Both the position numbers and the translations under genes were made by a program. Positions 11,472-26,008 of a DNA stretch of 64,000 nucleotides are shown here, piece by piece. Below the pieces are notes generated by a model, which was given only the letters and a program-made list of their open reading frames with translations, was not told the origin of the DNA and ran no database searches. The DNA lies in the NCBI GenBank assembly GCA_964016885.1, contig OZ024743.1:341019907-341083906 (forward strand). The letters run 5' to 3'. This DNA is from Eledone cirrhosa. Lineage: Eukaryota; Mollusca; Cephalopoda; Octopoda; Eledonidae. The first letter of the stretch is position 1. Each line of letters opens with the position of its first letter.

Positions 11472-16061
<4,590 letters not shown>

Positions 16062-16098
<37 letters not shown>
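16062..16098. repeat. (ATT)n microsatellite
   Basis: About 12 ATT units between two 5'-truncated minus-strand LINE tails. Confidence 0.95.
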
Positions 16099-16099
<1 letters not shown>

Positions 16100-16242
16100 A
16101 GTTGCATTTATCTTGCTTTATGTTCATACGAGTTATCACCAAGTCACAACCAGTGACCTCAAGAGACAACAAGGTCCGCCATGTTCAAGAAAGAACATAC
16201 ATATTCACACATGCATCTTTAGTGTTTAGACTTGTGATGTAC
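16099..16242 (-). mobile_element. D2 LINE 3' UTR fragment
   Basis: A 144-bp piece of the D2 3' UTR (GTTGCATTTATCTTGC through GTGATGTAC), matching 11472-11612. It is cut at the end of the UTR and bounded by (ATT)n on both sides, so the insertion carries no coding sequence. Confidence 0.88.

Positions 16243-16273
<31 letters not shown>
16243..16273. repeat. (ATT)n microsatellite
   Basis: About 10 ATT units between the D2 tail and a plus-strand T tail. Confidence 0.93.
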
Positions 16274-16275
<2 letters not shown>

Positions 16276-17159
16276 GGCGCTTACGGCCCTCGACCAGTGT
16301 GATGGGTGGAAACTCCACCTTGGCGTTCTGTAGAGAATTAGTGGAGGGGAAAAGCGACGACGTACTTGGGGAAACTCTAGGCGCCGACGAAAATCAACTA
16401 GCCAATCTGTTCGGAAGAATTTTCGGGCCGGGGCCTATGGACAATTTCTAGAAATCCCTGGACTGGCAGTGCTACCGAGGAGCTATGCTAGTTCGGGATA
16501 AACTCTACAGGCATGGAAGTGTCGTCAGTCGGGCATGTCCGAGATGCGCGCAGGGCGACGAAACCGTCCTGCATGCACTCGTCCAGTGTCTGAGCATTGC
16601 TGACTTATGGGTTTATGTCGAACACCTGCAGTCGCGTGTAGAACGGATCCGGCTATCAGCTGAGTCAATCGTGAGGATTGCCCCGCCCTCCTCCTTTAGC
16701 CGGGAAGGGCAGGCAGTTTTTATCTGTCTGGTGGCCATGGCGAAAGAAATAGTATGGTGGACGCGTGTGAAAGTGCTGAAGACGAGCACTAACATCTTCG
16801 GTGATGCCCTGATTAACTTTTTCAAATTTCATTTGGAAAGGAAAATCAGGGTAGAGAGGGAAGAATCGCCCGAGTGAATGGGCCTACTCTGAGTTTATGC
16901 CTGTAAATTGAAGGTAGAAAACTGGGAGAGGGTACTTGCCCTGGTGGTCAGGGTCAACGTGGCTTTTTTTAAAGGGCTTTCTCGACGATGGCCCTCGGAA
17001 GTATCCCCCTATTGGGGAATTTTTCATTGTTCTTTTTTTGTTACATCCTCTGTTTTTGTTTTTTTACACGCAGAAATGCCCACTTGTACCGTCCTGTATT
17101 GTCCTGTACTGTCGTTAATGTCTACTTTGTGTAAACCCTTGTGGTTAATAAAGAAAGCA
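16274..17159 (+). mobile_element. Tx1-like LINE 3' fragment T-e (ORF2 C-terminus and 3' UTR)
   Basis: A 5'-truncated T copy that starts in the C-terminal third of ORF2. It retains the CX2CX8HX4C finger (CPRCAQGDETVLHALVQC, about 16538-16591), but with stops and frameshifts on the way. The 3' UTR holds the shared CTATTGGGGAATTTTTC block, and the tail is GGTTAATAAAGAAAGC followed by ATT units. It is close to T-a in sequence and is inactive. Confidence 0.88.
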
Positions 17160-17216
17160 TTATTATCATTATTATTATTATTGCTGTGGTTGTTGTTGTT
17201 GTTGCTGCTGTTGTTG
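17160..17216. repeat. (ATT)n with GTT-rich extension
   Basis: The T-e tail: TATTATCATTATTATT followed by GTTGTTGTT/GCTGCTGTT units, the right edge of the left-hand LINE cluster. Confidence 0.85.
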
Positions 17217-17875
17217 TTCTTTTCGCATTTCTTCAGCCATGAACACTTCTCGATTGAAAGGGATGAAAATACAGCTCCCTCCATTAAAATACAGCACTAT
17301 GCATTCAACATCATTTGATTTACTGAAATGGTAGTCAAATACCCAAGCCACGATTCATTCTACTGTTTGAAAGAAAGAAAGAAAGAAAGAAAGCGATGAT
17401 GGGAATATACAGTCATTGTATACCTTCCGTAGAAAAGATAGGATGGTTACGATTGGAATGACTTTGATAGTAGATATGCTTTATATGGGTTTCTCCGACG
17501 GATATGCAGTCGAGCCCCTAACACTGGGGACTTCAGGTACCCTTGGCATTAGGGCTACCTCCGTACTAACCACCATAAACTTTGACCTGTCTAGCCGCAG
17601 GCGTGAGCCTCGGGAGATGGAATGGCACTTTCAGTGCATCTCCGTCATAATCCTCTGGGAAAACGCCTTTTCTATTCTGTCCGCTGGGACTGTGGGGCCG
17701 CCAGCGCGTAGGACACCATTTGCTCATAATAGTGGGAGAAGGGGAGGGCGACCGAGGCGGAAGCGATGGCAGTGGCAGTTCGGCTCCTCTGCGTTCGGAC
17801 CTGGTGTACATGTGTGTATACGTATACTTCTACGTATACGTATACATGTGTGTATATGTATATTTCTATTCATTC
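17217..17875. other. Intergenic, no gene seen
   Basis: Unique-looking sequence with a short (GAAA)n run near 17368-17391 and an imperfect TACGTATAC repeat cluster at 17819-17850. A weakly open plus-strand frame over 17416-17898 has no recognised motif, so I do not call a gene. A 19-bp word at 17716-17734 recurs at 18894-18912. Confidence 0.5.
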
Positions 17876-18062
17876 GGGTGGATTGGCAGTATCGGTAGAG
17901 AGTCGGACGCCATGCTTTCCAGCATAGTTACGTCCCTTTACGGTCTGAGTTCAAATCCCGTGGATGTTAACTTTGCCTTTCATCCTTACGGGGTCGATGA
18001 AATAAAGTACCAGTAATGTACTGGGTAATTGCTGGCCTTGTGCCAAAAGTAGAAACAATTAT
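17876..18062 (+). mobile_element. OR-type cephalopod SINE
   Basis: A tRNA-derived SINE: the head GGATTGGCAGTATCGGTAG gives an A-box-like region, GAGTTCAAATCCC is a good B box, the middle TTTGCCTTTCATCCTTACGG is shared by all copies here, and the end is GGCCTTGTGCCAAAAGTAG plus a CAATTA tail. It matches the copies at 38726 and 59268 closely. The origin from a tRNA-Arg-like ancestor is from the known octopus OR families, not from alignment. Confidence 0.88.
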
Positions 18063-18614
18063 ATGCTTGGCTAATTGTGCTGTTTGATATATTTAAGAAG
18101 AAATTTTGACAGAAAACTCACATTAACAAATGATTACTGTAAATTAAACATATTTTCGTTAAATTTATAAACATCTTTAATCTCTTTATATCTGAACACT
18201 CCATCACTTTATGGATTGCACCGTGGGATTTCATAAGCTAAAAATCAATTTCAAAACAATATTTCTAATCTATTGTGTTAAATCATGCCTTTTCCCTGAT
18301 TTACATCCATTCGATTTAAATTTTACATGAAAGCTATTTACTGTTTTATAACAGTAGCAAAATATTTTCAATCGATAACAACCTTTTTATTCTTTCATTC
18401 TTTGATATTTATGACGCGAATAACCTTTAGCTTTCAATAAATTCTGAATCTTATTAGAATTATAAAAAAATAAATACCTTTATGATGTTAATGAAATTGC
18501 AGGGGGCCTGTTTTGTGGAGCTGTTAAGAGTCTGAAAGGATAATTTTCTTACTCTGTATGACAATTGTAGCAATTAAAGATTTTAAAAATCTATTAAGCT
18601 CCGTATGAACTAAA
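18063..18614. other. Intergenic, AT-rich, no gene seen
   Basis: The spacer between two oppositely oriented SINE copies. No ORF with motifs, RNA gene or repeat array is visible. Confidence 0.5.
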
Positions 18615-18798
18615 TAATTGTTTCTACTTTAGGCACAAGGCCAGCAATTACCCAGTGCATTACTGGTACTTTATTTTATCGACCCCGTAAGGATGAAAGG
18701 CAAAGTCAACCTCGGCGGGATTTGAACTCAGATCGTAAAGGGACGTAACTATGCTGGAAAGCATGGCGTCCGACCCTCTACTGATACTGCCAATCCGC
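18615..18798 (-). mobile_element. OR-type cephalopod SINE, inverted copy
   Basis: Reverse complement of the same SINE family: GGCACAAGGCCAGCAATTAC at the left edge, GGGATTTGAACTC (B box on the minus strand) and TACTGCCAATCC at the right edge. Together with the copy at 17876-18062 it forms an inverted pair about 550 bp apart. Confidence 0.88.
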
Positions 18799-19184
18799 AG
18801 AAATCATGAATGACTAGTTACAGAGTTTGCTTTGCAATTAACTAGTTTTGTGTTTCATCCCACTACATAGCTCCTTGGGTAACTTCCTTCAATCCATTTG
18901 CTCATAATAGTGAAAATTATTTAAATAGAAACTGTTAATTGTTTCAGATGAACTGAAGCTATTCCTCGATTGCTGATGTAATCCGCTGCTCGGAGCACTA
19001 TCAGCGTGTGACCCATGGATATTTTCAGTTACGAAACTTCAAACCAGGTCTCTGATTTGAGAATATTAAGGCATCCCCCTTAACTTAAATAATTTGAATA
19101 TTTCTTTATTACCATATATGAGATTTCAATTTTAGTTTGTGTATTCCTTTGTAAAACCCATTTGCAATGAATTTTGTCGGTGTT
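18799..19184. other. Intergenic, no gene seen
   Basis: Nothing recognisable beyond the second copy of the 19-bp word at 18894-18912. Confidence 0.45.
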
Positions 19185-19480
19185 TAGCGTGGCTGAGTGG
19201 TTAGCGAATTGGATTCGCAATCGTGAGGTTGTTTTGAATATCTTCAAAACAACGAACAGCGGAGGACACGTTTCGCACCCCCCTCTCCACTAGTTGATGG
19301 ATGTGAATCCGAAATATATAGGGATCCTTTACGCTCTTTCCTACATTCTTCTACACGCTACACATCTCAACCTACATTCACTTACATCTCTCTCTCCACC
19401 ACCGGATCTTGTTACCCGGAGATTTACCCATCTGCATTGTTGAGGCTTCCAAAACGATCTAAAGAAATATACCTTATTAT
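19185..19480 (+). mobile_element. Possible tRNA-derived SINE with internal hairpin
   Basis: TGGCTGAGTGG at about 19191-19201 is an exact tRNA A-box pattern (TGGCNNAGTGG), followed by a tRNA-like anticodon arm (GATTCGCAATC). Instead of a B box there is a perfect 11-bp hairpin, GTTGTTTTGAA / TTCAAAACAAC (19228-19238 and 19243-19253). The downstream region to about 19480 is non-tRNA. The layout suggests a tRNA-headed SINE or a degraded tRNA pseudogene rather than a working tRNA. No second copy is in the window. Confidence 0.4.
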
Positions 19481-19513
19481 TCCACAATGCTTCAAGCAAA
19501 CTTCACTTCAATA

Positions 19514-19518
<5 letters not shown>

Positions 19519-19592
<74 letters not shown>

Positions 19593-19606
19593 TGAGAGAG
19601 AGAGAA
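19519..19606. repeat. (TA)n/(GA)n microsatellite
   Basis: A compound tract: about 24 TA units, then a GA run interrupted by one GTGA. Confidence 0.97.
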
Positions 19607-19902
19607 ATTGAATAAACACTCGCCGTCGAAATGGCATGAGTTTAGCTGTCAGACACTATTTACAGTATTATATATATATATAATCTATCAAAGTTCTTTC
19701 GTCACACATCTGCGACATCATCAGTGGTGTTATTATGTTTCCTCCCGTTGGGCCATTTTTATTTAATTAATTTATTTATTTCATCTTGTCTCGATACTTA
19801 GGGTAGTAGATTGGGTAATAGGAAAAGTGTCAGGACCCCGACGGCTGAGCGCCTGTCGTTTTGACAGCTATATCCGAACTGACTCTTTTCATATACACAC
19901 AC
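19607..19902. other. Intergenic; possible worn transposon end
   Basis: No gene seen. The stretch TCGTCACACATCTGCGACATCATCA (about 19700-19724, only partly quoted in findings) has the look of a repeat-family end, but no partner occurs in the window. Confidence 0.3.
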
Positions 19903-19944
19903 AAACCCACACACACACATAGACACACACACACGGATATATAT

Positions 19945-20023
<79 letters not shown>
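19903..20023. repeat. (CA)n/(TA)n microsatellite
   Basis: A CA-rich run from 19903 followed by a long TA run from about 19936 to 20023. The predicted YIYI peptides over it are artefacts. Confidence 0.95.
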
Positions 20024-20024
<1 letters not shown>

Positions 20025-20690
20025 TGTTGTAAAAGTCCGGTAGAAATATGCAAGTGTAAGCGCCCTCAGTCCATGGAACGAGTTTACTATAAATAATTAC
20101 AACAGTGACATAAACAGGTACGTAAGTTTTGTTGGGTTATACAACCAAATTCGTTCATATAATTTTACAGGGGTGTCAAAGAAATTTAGATACACTTACA
20201 AAAATCGCACAAATTCAACGCATGCACACATAGGCACGACATATATTCACAAATTTGTAAATGAGACATTAAATTAAGAGCATTCAAACAAAAATAGACT
20301 TTTCGGTCTGTGTAATGCACGCGGCGATATATGTGAAATTAGCACGGGAAACGCGATTTCTCGACCTATGTGTATTTTCATAGATGTCTCTACAGTAATC
20401 GATTTACTTTAGAGTAGATTGGATCAATAGCTAAACGAAAGAAAAATCTTGGAAATATCATTTGAATGAAGCAAAACGGAAGCACATGACACTGAAATCG
20501 AAATTTCTCTACTATAGTATTCATCTATTAAGCGTAGCTAGAAATGTTATCGAAAATATATTCCCAGATTCAGATTGTCACTGTTTGAGTAGACGTCGTT
20601 GTGAAACGACAGACTGTGGGCTGTATCGCCGTTCAGTGTAATGTTAATAGCATGAAACCTTAAAATAGTTGCCTTGTTACTTTCTCTAAG
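20024..20690. other. Intergenic, no gene seen
   Basis: Mixed-composition sequence without an ORF of note, repeat array or RNA gene that I can recognise. Confidence 0.5.
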
Positions 20691-20766
20691 CTCTCTCTCC
20701 CTCGCTCTTTCTTTCTCTCCCTCTTTCTCTCTCCCTCTCTTTCTCTCTCTCTTTATTTCTCCCTGA
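20691..20766. repeat. CT-rich (polypyrimidine) tract
   Basis: CTCTCTCCCTCGCTCTTTC-type imperfect repeats, one strand purely pyrimidine for long stretches. Confidence 0.85.
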
Positions 20767-20866
20767 ATATATTTAATATGGAATCACAACGTAAACGTGT
20801 ATATATGTATAGACATATAGATATATACGCATACATATATATACCTATATAGCTATGTCTTCGTCT

Positions 20867-20896
20867 ATATATTTATGTGAATATATATATATATAT

Positions 20897-20992
<96 letters not shown>

Positions 20993-21017
20993 ATTTACAT
21001 ATATATATATATATATT

Positions 21018-21089
<72 letters not shown>
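20867..21089. repeat. Long (TA)n tract with GTATATG and TTACA interruptions
   Basis: About 200 bp of TA units broken at regular intervals by TGTATATGTA and ATTTACATA. Confidence 0.95.
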
Positions 21090-21092
<3 letters not shown>

Positions 21093-21149
21093 GTGAGGTT
21101 TTTTTTACAAAATGAAAAATAACCGAGGTGTCCTACACGAGTGAAAGTA

Positions 21150-21442
21150 TAAAGAAAAAGAGATGAAATCGAAAATGCAACTGGAGTCTTATTTTTTTTT
21201 AAATATATATATTTATTTGGTTCCTTTACCGGTTTCGCAGTTCTTCTGCTTTTCAAAAGGTGAGTTGAGATGGAGGGTCTGTGGTTTTTCTCACATCAGA
21301 TGTGAGAAAAACCACAGACCCTCCATCTCAAATCGCCTTTTGAAAAGCAGAAGAACTGCGAAACCGGTAAAGGAACCAAATAAATATATATATATTTAAA
21401 AAAAAATAAGACTCCAGTTGCATTTTCGATTTCATCTCTTTT

Positions 21443-21446
<4 letters not shown>
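21150..21446. repeat. Foldback: near-perfect inverted repeat with arms of about 145 bp
   Basis: The sequence is a palindrome centred on a single A at 21298. Reading outwards, CTCACATC/GATGTGAG, TTTTTCT/AGAAAAA, the CCACAGACCCTCCATCTCA segment, GCTTTTCAAAAGG/CCTTTTGAAAAGC, GAACTGCGAAACCGGTAAAG, a TATATATTTAA block and CGATTTCATCTCTTTT all pair with their partners, with only a few mismatches (for example near 21262 and 21332). TA microsatellites lie beyond both ends. The form is that of a foldback element or a recently doubled MITE, and a transcript would make a long hairpin. No ORF lies inside. Confidence 0.9.
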
Positions 21447-21523
<77 letters not shown>

Positions 21524-21591
21524 GTATATATATATATATGTATACATATATATATACATATATATATACATATATATACACACACACTCAG

Positions 21592-21669
<78 letters not shown>
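21447..21669. repeat. (TA)n and (CA)n microsatellite cluster
   Basis: Three TA runs separated by GTATACATA and CACACACTCAGACACAC segments, directly following the foldback. Confidence 0.95.
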
Positions 21670-21672
<3 letters not shown>

Positions 21673-22205
21673 TGGTCACGACTGCAATGCAGTTGATTAG
21701 GGATTTCCAGCAGGATAATTATTTATGTTCCGTTCTTAATTCTATGATCCAATACTCTTCATTTTGGCCACCCTATATTCATTTTCAATCAAATACACTG
21801 CATGGAGGATCATATATAATATCTCGTGTTCTGTCTTTGTTTAAATTCCTTCTAAACCTGCTCCAGTATATTAAGTAAGTACGACATTGTTAAAAATGTT
21901 AAGACACTGCTAAAATATTGCTGCTCACTTTCATCATAGTTCTTCTCAGTCAAGGCTGAACTGGTGATTAACGCTGACGACAACAATAGTACTACCGACG
22001 ACTATAGTGTACATTGACTAACATAAATTTAGGTATGTTTGAATAAGAAATTGGATGGTTAAAGCTTGCAAATCTTTCGTCCTATACCAGCTCAATCAGA
22101 TTTGATTTGGACCTAAACAAAATAACACGATGATATTCACACTCACATTAATAGCTTCTAGCACATACACAAGGGAAAGAAATGTTTCATTATCCCAATA
22201 CCAAA
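21670..22205. other. Intergenic, no gene seen
   Basis: No long ORF, repeat or RNA gene recognised. Confidence 0.5.
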
Positions 22206-22276
22206 AGGTTGTTGATACTTATTTTATATACCCTAGAATGAAAAATGTCAAGACATCCTCAGCGGGATTTGAATGA
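22206..22276 (-). mobile_element. Worn SINE remnant (possible)
   Basis: GATACTTATTTTATATACCC, then a GAATGAAAAATGTCAA stretch and CAGCGGGATTTGAATG, follow the order of the minus-strand OR-type SINE (TACTTTATTTTATCGACCCC, GATGAAAGGCAAAGTCAAC, CGGCGGGATTTGAACTC) with many changes. Probably an old copy; the match is weak. Confidence 0.4.
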
Positions 22277-23943
22277 AATTCTATGTAACACGGTATTTTC
22301 CTGAGGCTCTACACAAATTAATATTATGTCTAATTGGTATCGACATCTGCTTAGTAATATACACTAGTTGTACTTGCATTTCATCATACCTAGAAGATAA
22401 AACGAATAAACTCTCATTCTGTGTTAGAATGAATCAGAAACCGACACTGATATTAACCTCATAACAGCATCTAACTCAGCAATTTTCTTACATCAAACTT
22501 AAGATCGTAACTAGCATTGATTTTGAATTTCTATGAAAGGTCTTTATAGCAAACTTTTGAAGTTAGATGGATTTTCTTCTCATTTCTATTTGATGTTGAC
22601 GTTTAGCTTTTAACCTTTAAGTTGTTAGTGCAACCAGTATATCTTAGTACATCGACGCAATATAATATGTGTCGCTGTAAAGTAATTGAAAGAAAAAAAC
22701 TAAACAAAAAAAAAAAACAAAAAAAAAAGACAAAGCAAAAACAAATATGAACTTCATTTCAACATTATTTATACAATTATTCAATTTCTTTTCACTCCGT
22801 TATATCACTATTATTGTTGTCGATTGATCTATTGACTCGCAGGTAAATACGTTAGCTTTTAATTCACACAGTTCTATTTTCAAACCGAATGCGCGGTAAA
22901 TTGTGAGCCTCGGTATGTTTAATACTTTAATATTGAAATTTTGTATGTGAGAGGAATCTGTTCAGAAGACCGTCTTATGAAAATATAGTTGCCACTGTGC
23001 GCATAACTATAATAATTGTTGTTAACTATAGATTATAATTGAATAAATCGGGTAAACTTATCAAAGAAACGGGAAAAATGGAGAAAAGAAATTCAGACGC
23101 CTGTGGTTAATTGAACGACGTATCTCATGTATGCCGAGTGAACGCGTTTAACCATTACTCTAAAGTGTTCTTGGCCCCTAAATTCCTATGCCTTAGAAAA
23201 TTTAAGCATGTAGCTACAAGTGTAAATATCCCCCGACTTACGAAGCATTTTAAAATATGAAATTTGAAAAGAGTCATCCATTTAGATTTTCTTGTGAAGA
23301 AAATCTAAAGTTTTTGGAGATTTCTGGAAATCTTGAACTTTCTTGAGTATTCTTGCTACCTGTGTTATTGTAGTTATTATTGTGAATGATATATGAGTAA
23401 AGAACCGCCAACCTATGTGAAATGTTGACATACAGAAATAAACTCTGGTGACGCCGACCTGAACCAACTCCTGAAGGTCAAATTATAAAACTATAAAAAG
23501 TTAAAAATATTTCAGCATTAAAAATGTTGAGGTTTTTTTGAATTGCAGTTCTATAATCCAAGGACGACGAGGTTTAGGCCAGCAGAAACATATATCAGTT
23601 TGACAATGCCTTGATATGTCATTGTCTGAAAAATAGTTAATCTATTGATCAAAGCGATCATATACGTTGTGGGAGTGGCTATTGTGAAAAATAAACTGGC
23701 CATAATGTCATTAATTTTAGTTGTGTCATCATGATTGTTGTAGATAAGGTTGAAGCTGAAATGGAGGAATTGAATTCACTCGTCAGAGAAAAACAACCAT
23801 TTGAAAGCGGTAGTAATAGAGAAACATAGAGTAAAATTGAAGTAGAGTAATAGGCTCTAATCAAGGGTTAGCTTGGATTATAACTAGAAAACGATTATAG
23901 GTATTTGTGCTTAGAATCGAATATTCTATCCTGTCTAAAATTT
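22277..23943. other. Intergenic, no gene seen
   Basis: AT-rich sequence with an A-rich run at about 22689-22745. Short open frames here have no recognisable motif. Confidence 0.5.
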
Positions 23944-24310
23944 ATTAAGTTTTTTTTCCTGTCAAGATATCTAGTACTTCAATGGCACAAAGACTACATT
24001 CCTTTCTTTCACACCGATAGGGATGGGTGAATCCTAGAATTGACCACGACAGTTTAATTTCTATTTTTCGTTTTTTAAATTCCCATATGTTTCTAACCAA
24101 CGCGGTAGATTTTTGAAGTTCCGAATTCTTAAACGAATAGGTATGCACATACCAGCTTTCCTTAAAACAATTGGATGTGGACTTCACATATCTAAATACC
24201 ACATGGTTTGTGTTATTTCGCATTGATACACGATGTTGTGAATTATACATTTACCCGATAGGGGGCAACTATCGGGTTTCCTGTAATTACAATGTACCAG
24301 TGCATGTCTA
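23944..24310 (-). mobile_element. Penelope-like element remnant (GIY-YIG linker and C-terminus)
   Basis: Reading the minus strand from about 24290, one frame gives C-N-Y-R-K-P-D-S-CPLSGKC-IIHNIVYQCEIT, which ends at a TGA near 24183. A second frame continues with TSNCFKESWYVHTYSF, IWEFKKRKIEIKLSWSIL and HPYRCERKECSLC. This order (CxCR...CPLxGxC...NIVYQ, then FKERxxxHxxSF, then IWxLK...ISWxIL...PY...CxLC) is what I know from the endonuclease part of Penelope-like elements. The GIY core itself seems lost and the frame is broken, so this is a dead fragment. The RT part is not visible. Confidence 0.6.
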
Positions 24311-24893
24311 TTAAAATCCGTATTTGTTCTGTCATTTAGGGCAGATGCGTTGGTGGGGTGTGATAGGAATGCCCGCTTGCTATTGTTGGTTTGGTGTGTG
24401 GGTTGAGATGAAAAAGAAGATGAGGACTGGTAATTACGTCGAAATGCGGTTTGATTATTGCTATTGTGTTTTCGGAGGCACCTATTATTGTGTCCGGCTA
24501 CGTAACATCCTATGTTTGTTTTAGTTGAGTATGATACTCTGACTGTTTTCCTATTTACAATTTTGTAGTATCTACCTGATGGCGAAAAGTTCTTATCTAG
24601 TATTTTGAAGAATATATAGAATAATTTAGTTTAACTAAAGTTGCACACCTATAGTATAAAGGATTATATTTATAGGTGTGCTTTGCTTCGGCATCATCCA
24701 GGTATTTTACTAGCCAGAGTTATTTTCGAGATTAACCGTTATATCAAACGGTATATTTTCCGAATTGTAGGGCATGGGATTAATGTTTCTACGAGGTTTA
24801 CGATGGTGTGTGCGTGGTGTATTCGTCCTCGTTCTGGGGTGTTTTAGAAATAGGTAATGATGTTGTTGAACATCATTAATATTAGGAATACAT
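24311..24893. other. Intergenic, possibly more of the Penelope-like remnant
   Basis: No intact ORF. It may include degraded upstream Penelope sequence, but I cannot recognise RT motifs. The 19 bases at 24875-24893 are the left target-site copy of the next SINE. Confidence 0.35.
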
Positions 24894-25084
24894 AAGGGTG
24901 GTGAATTGGCAGTATCGTTAGAGGGTCGGGCGCCATGCTTTGACGCATAGAAGTTACGGCCCTGGCTATTCTGAGTTCAAATCCCGCCGAGGTTAACTTT
25001 GCCTTTCCTCCTTTCAAGGTCGACTAAATAAAGTACCAGTAATGTACTGAGTAATTTGCTGGCCTTGTGCCGAAAGTAGAAACA
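24894..25084 (+). mobile_element. OR-type SINE with a perfect 19-bp target-site duplication
   Basis: The SINE head GAATTGGCAGTATCG, the B box GAGTTCAAATCCC and the end GGCCTTGTGCCGAAAGTAG are present. The word ATTAATATTAGGAATACAT stands on both sides, at 24875-24893 and 25085-25103, which marks a clean retroposition event into non-microsatellite DNA. Confidence 0.92.
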
Positions 25085-25103
25085 ATTAATATTAGGAATA
25101 CAT

Positions 25104-25546
25104 TATATTCTTTCCTCATAACCAGCCTTACGTTGTGCCGCAGTGTAGTAATCCGTATGTGCATTAAATATATATATATGGAGGTTAAACGTTTGGAGAA
25201 CCTATGTGATAACCCCCTTAGTGATCTACGGCAGCTCATTTATTTCACTACGTTGTTTTAACTACCACCTTTTTATTGTGAGGAATGAGCAAATGCGAAC
25301 ACATTCGGGCCATCCGAATTTCTTAATTTAACTCCAAATAAGAATCAATATAATCATACATTTATTTCACATATTACATGTCATGCATGTTGTTAAAGTT
25401 ATTGCCGAGTATTATATGTTTCCAACGGACTTTCCAATGCATTTCTGTCGTTGAAAGTTCCAATAGATTTAATGACAATAGAATTTCAAGTGTGGCTTAT
25501 CGGTATTTCCTCATCATCCATTCTTCAGTGATGTATCATCAGCAAT
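25104..25546. other. Intergenic, no gene seen
   Basis: No motif-bearing ORF or repeat array found. Confidence 0.5.
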
Positions 25547-25548
25547 AA

Positions 25549-25590
<42 letters not shown>

Positions 25591-25625
25591 ACACACACGC
25601 GCGCGCGCACACACACACACATATA

Positions 25626-25697
<72 letters not shown>

Positions 25698-25709
25698 CTT
25701 TATATATAT
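25547..25709. repeat. (CA)n/(CG)n/(TA)n microsatellite
   Basis: A CA run with a GCGCGCGC island at about 25598-25607, then a long TA run ending near 25694. Confidence 0.95.
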
Positions 25710-25835
25710 ATATACTTTGCTTTTGTATTTGTTTTGCAAGATGTGAAAACGCATGTTGAAACAAATTTTGTTAAATATTTGGGAGAGTCATGCTGTCACT
25801 AAAAACACACCCACTAGAGGTTTTTTACTTCAATT

Positions 25836-25863
25836 TATTATTATTATTATTTTATTATTATTA
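25836..25863. repeat. (ATT)n microsatellite, left edge of the right-hand LINE cluster
   Basis: ATT units with one TTTATT interruption, next to the sense 3' end of a D2 element. Confidence 0.92.
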
Positions 25864-26008
25864 TAGTTGCATTTATCTTGCTTTCTGTTCATACGAGTTA
25901 TCACCAAGTCACAACCAGTGACCTCAAGACACAACAAGGTTTGCCATGTTCAAGAAAGAACACACACACACATACATGCATATTTAGGTGTTTAGACTTG
26001 TGATGTAC

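Noticed and set aside
17416..17898. Host gene on the plus strand
   Set aside because: 160-residue open frame without recognisable domain or supporting neighbours; it runs into a SINE.
19191..19260. Functional tRNA gene
   Set aside because: A box is present but no B box or acceptor pairing; the T arm is replaced by another hairpin.
20855..21679. Long Tyr/Ile-repeat peptides
   Set aside because: They are translated TA microsatellites.
24253..24277. Hairpin ACCCGATAG/CTATCGGGT as a regulatory stem
   Set aside because: It lies in the Penelope-like coding remnant (CPLSGKC region), shows no conserved partner, and is not the histone 3' stem-loop sequence.
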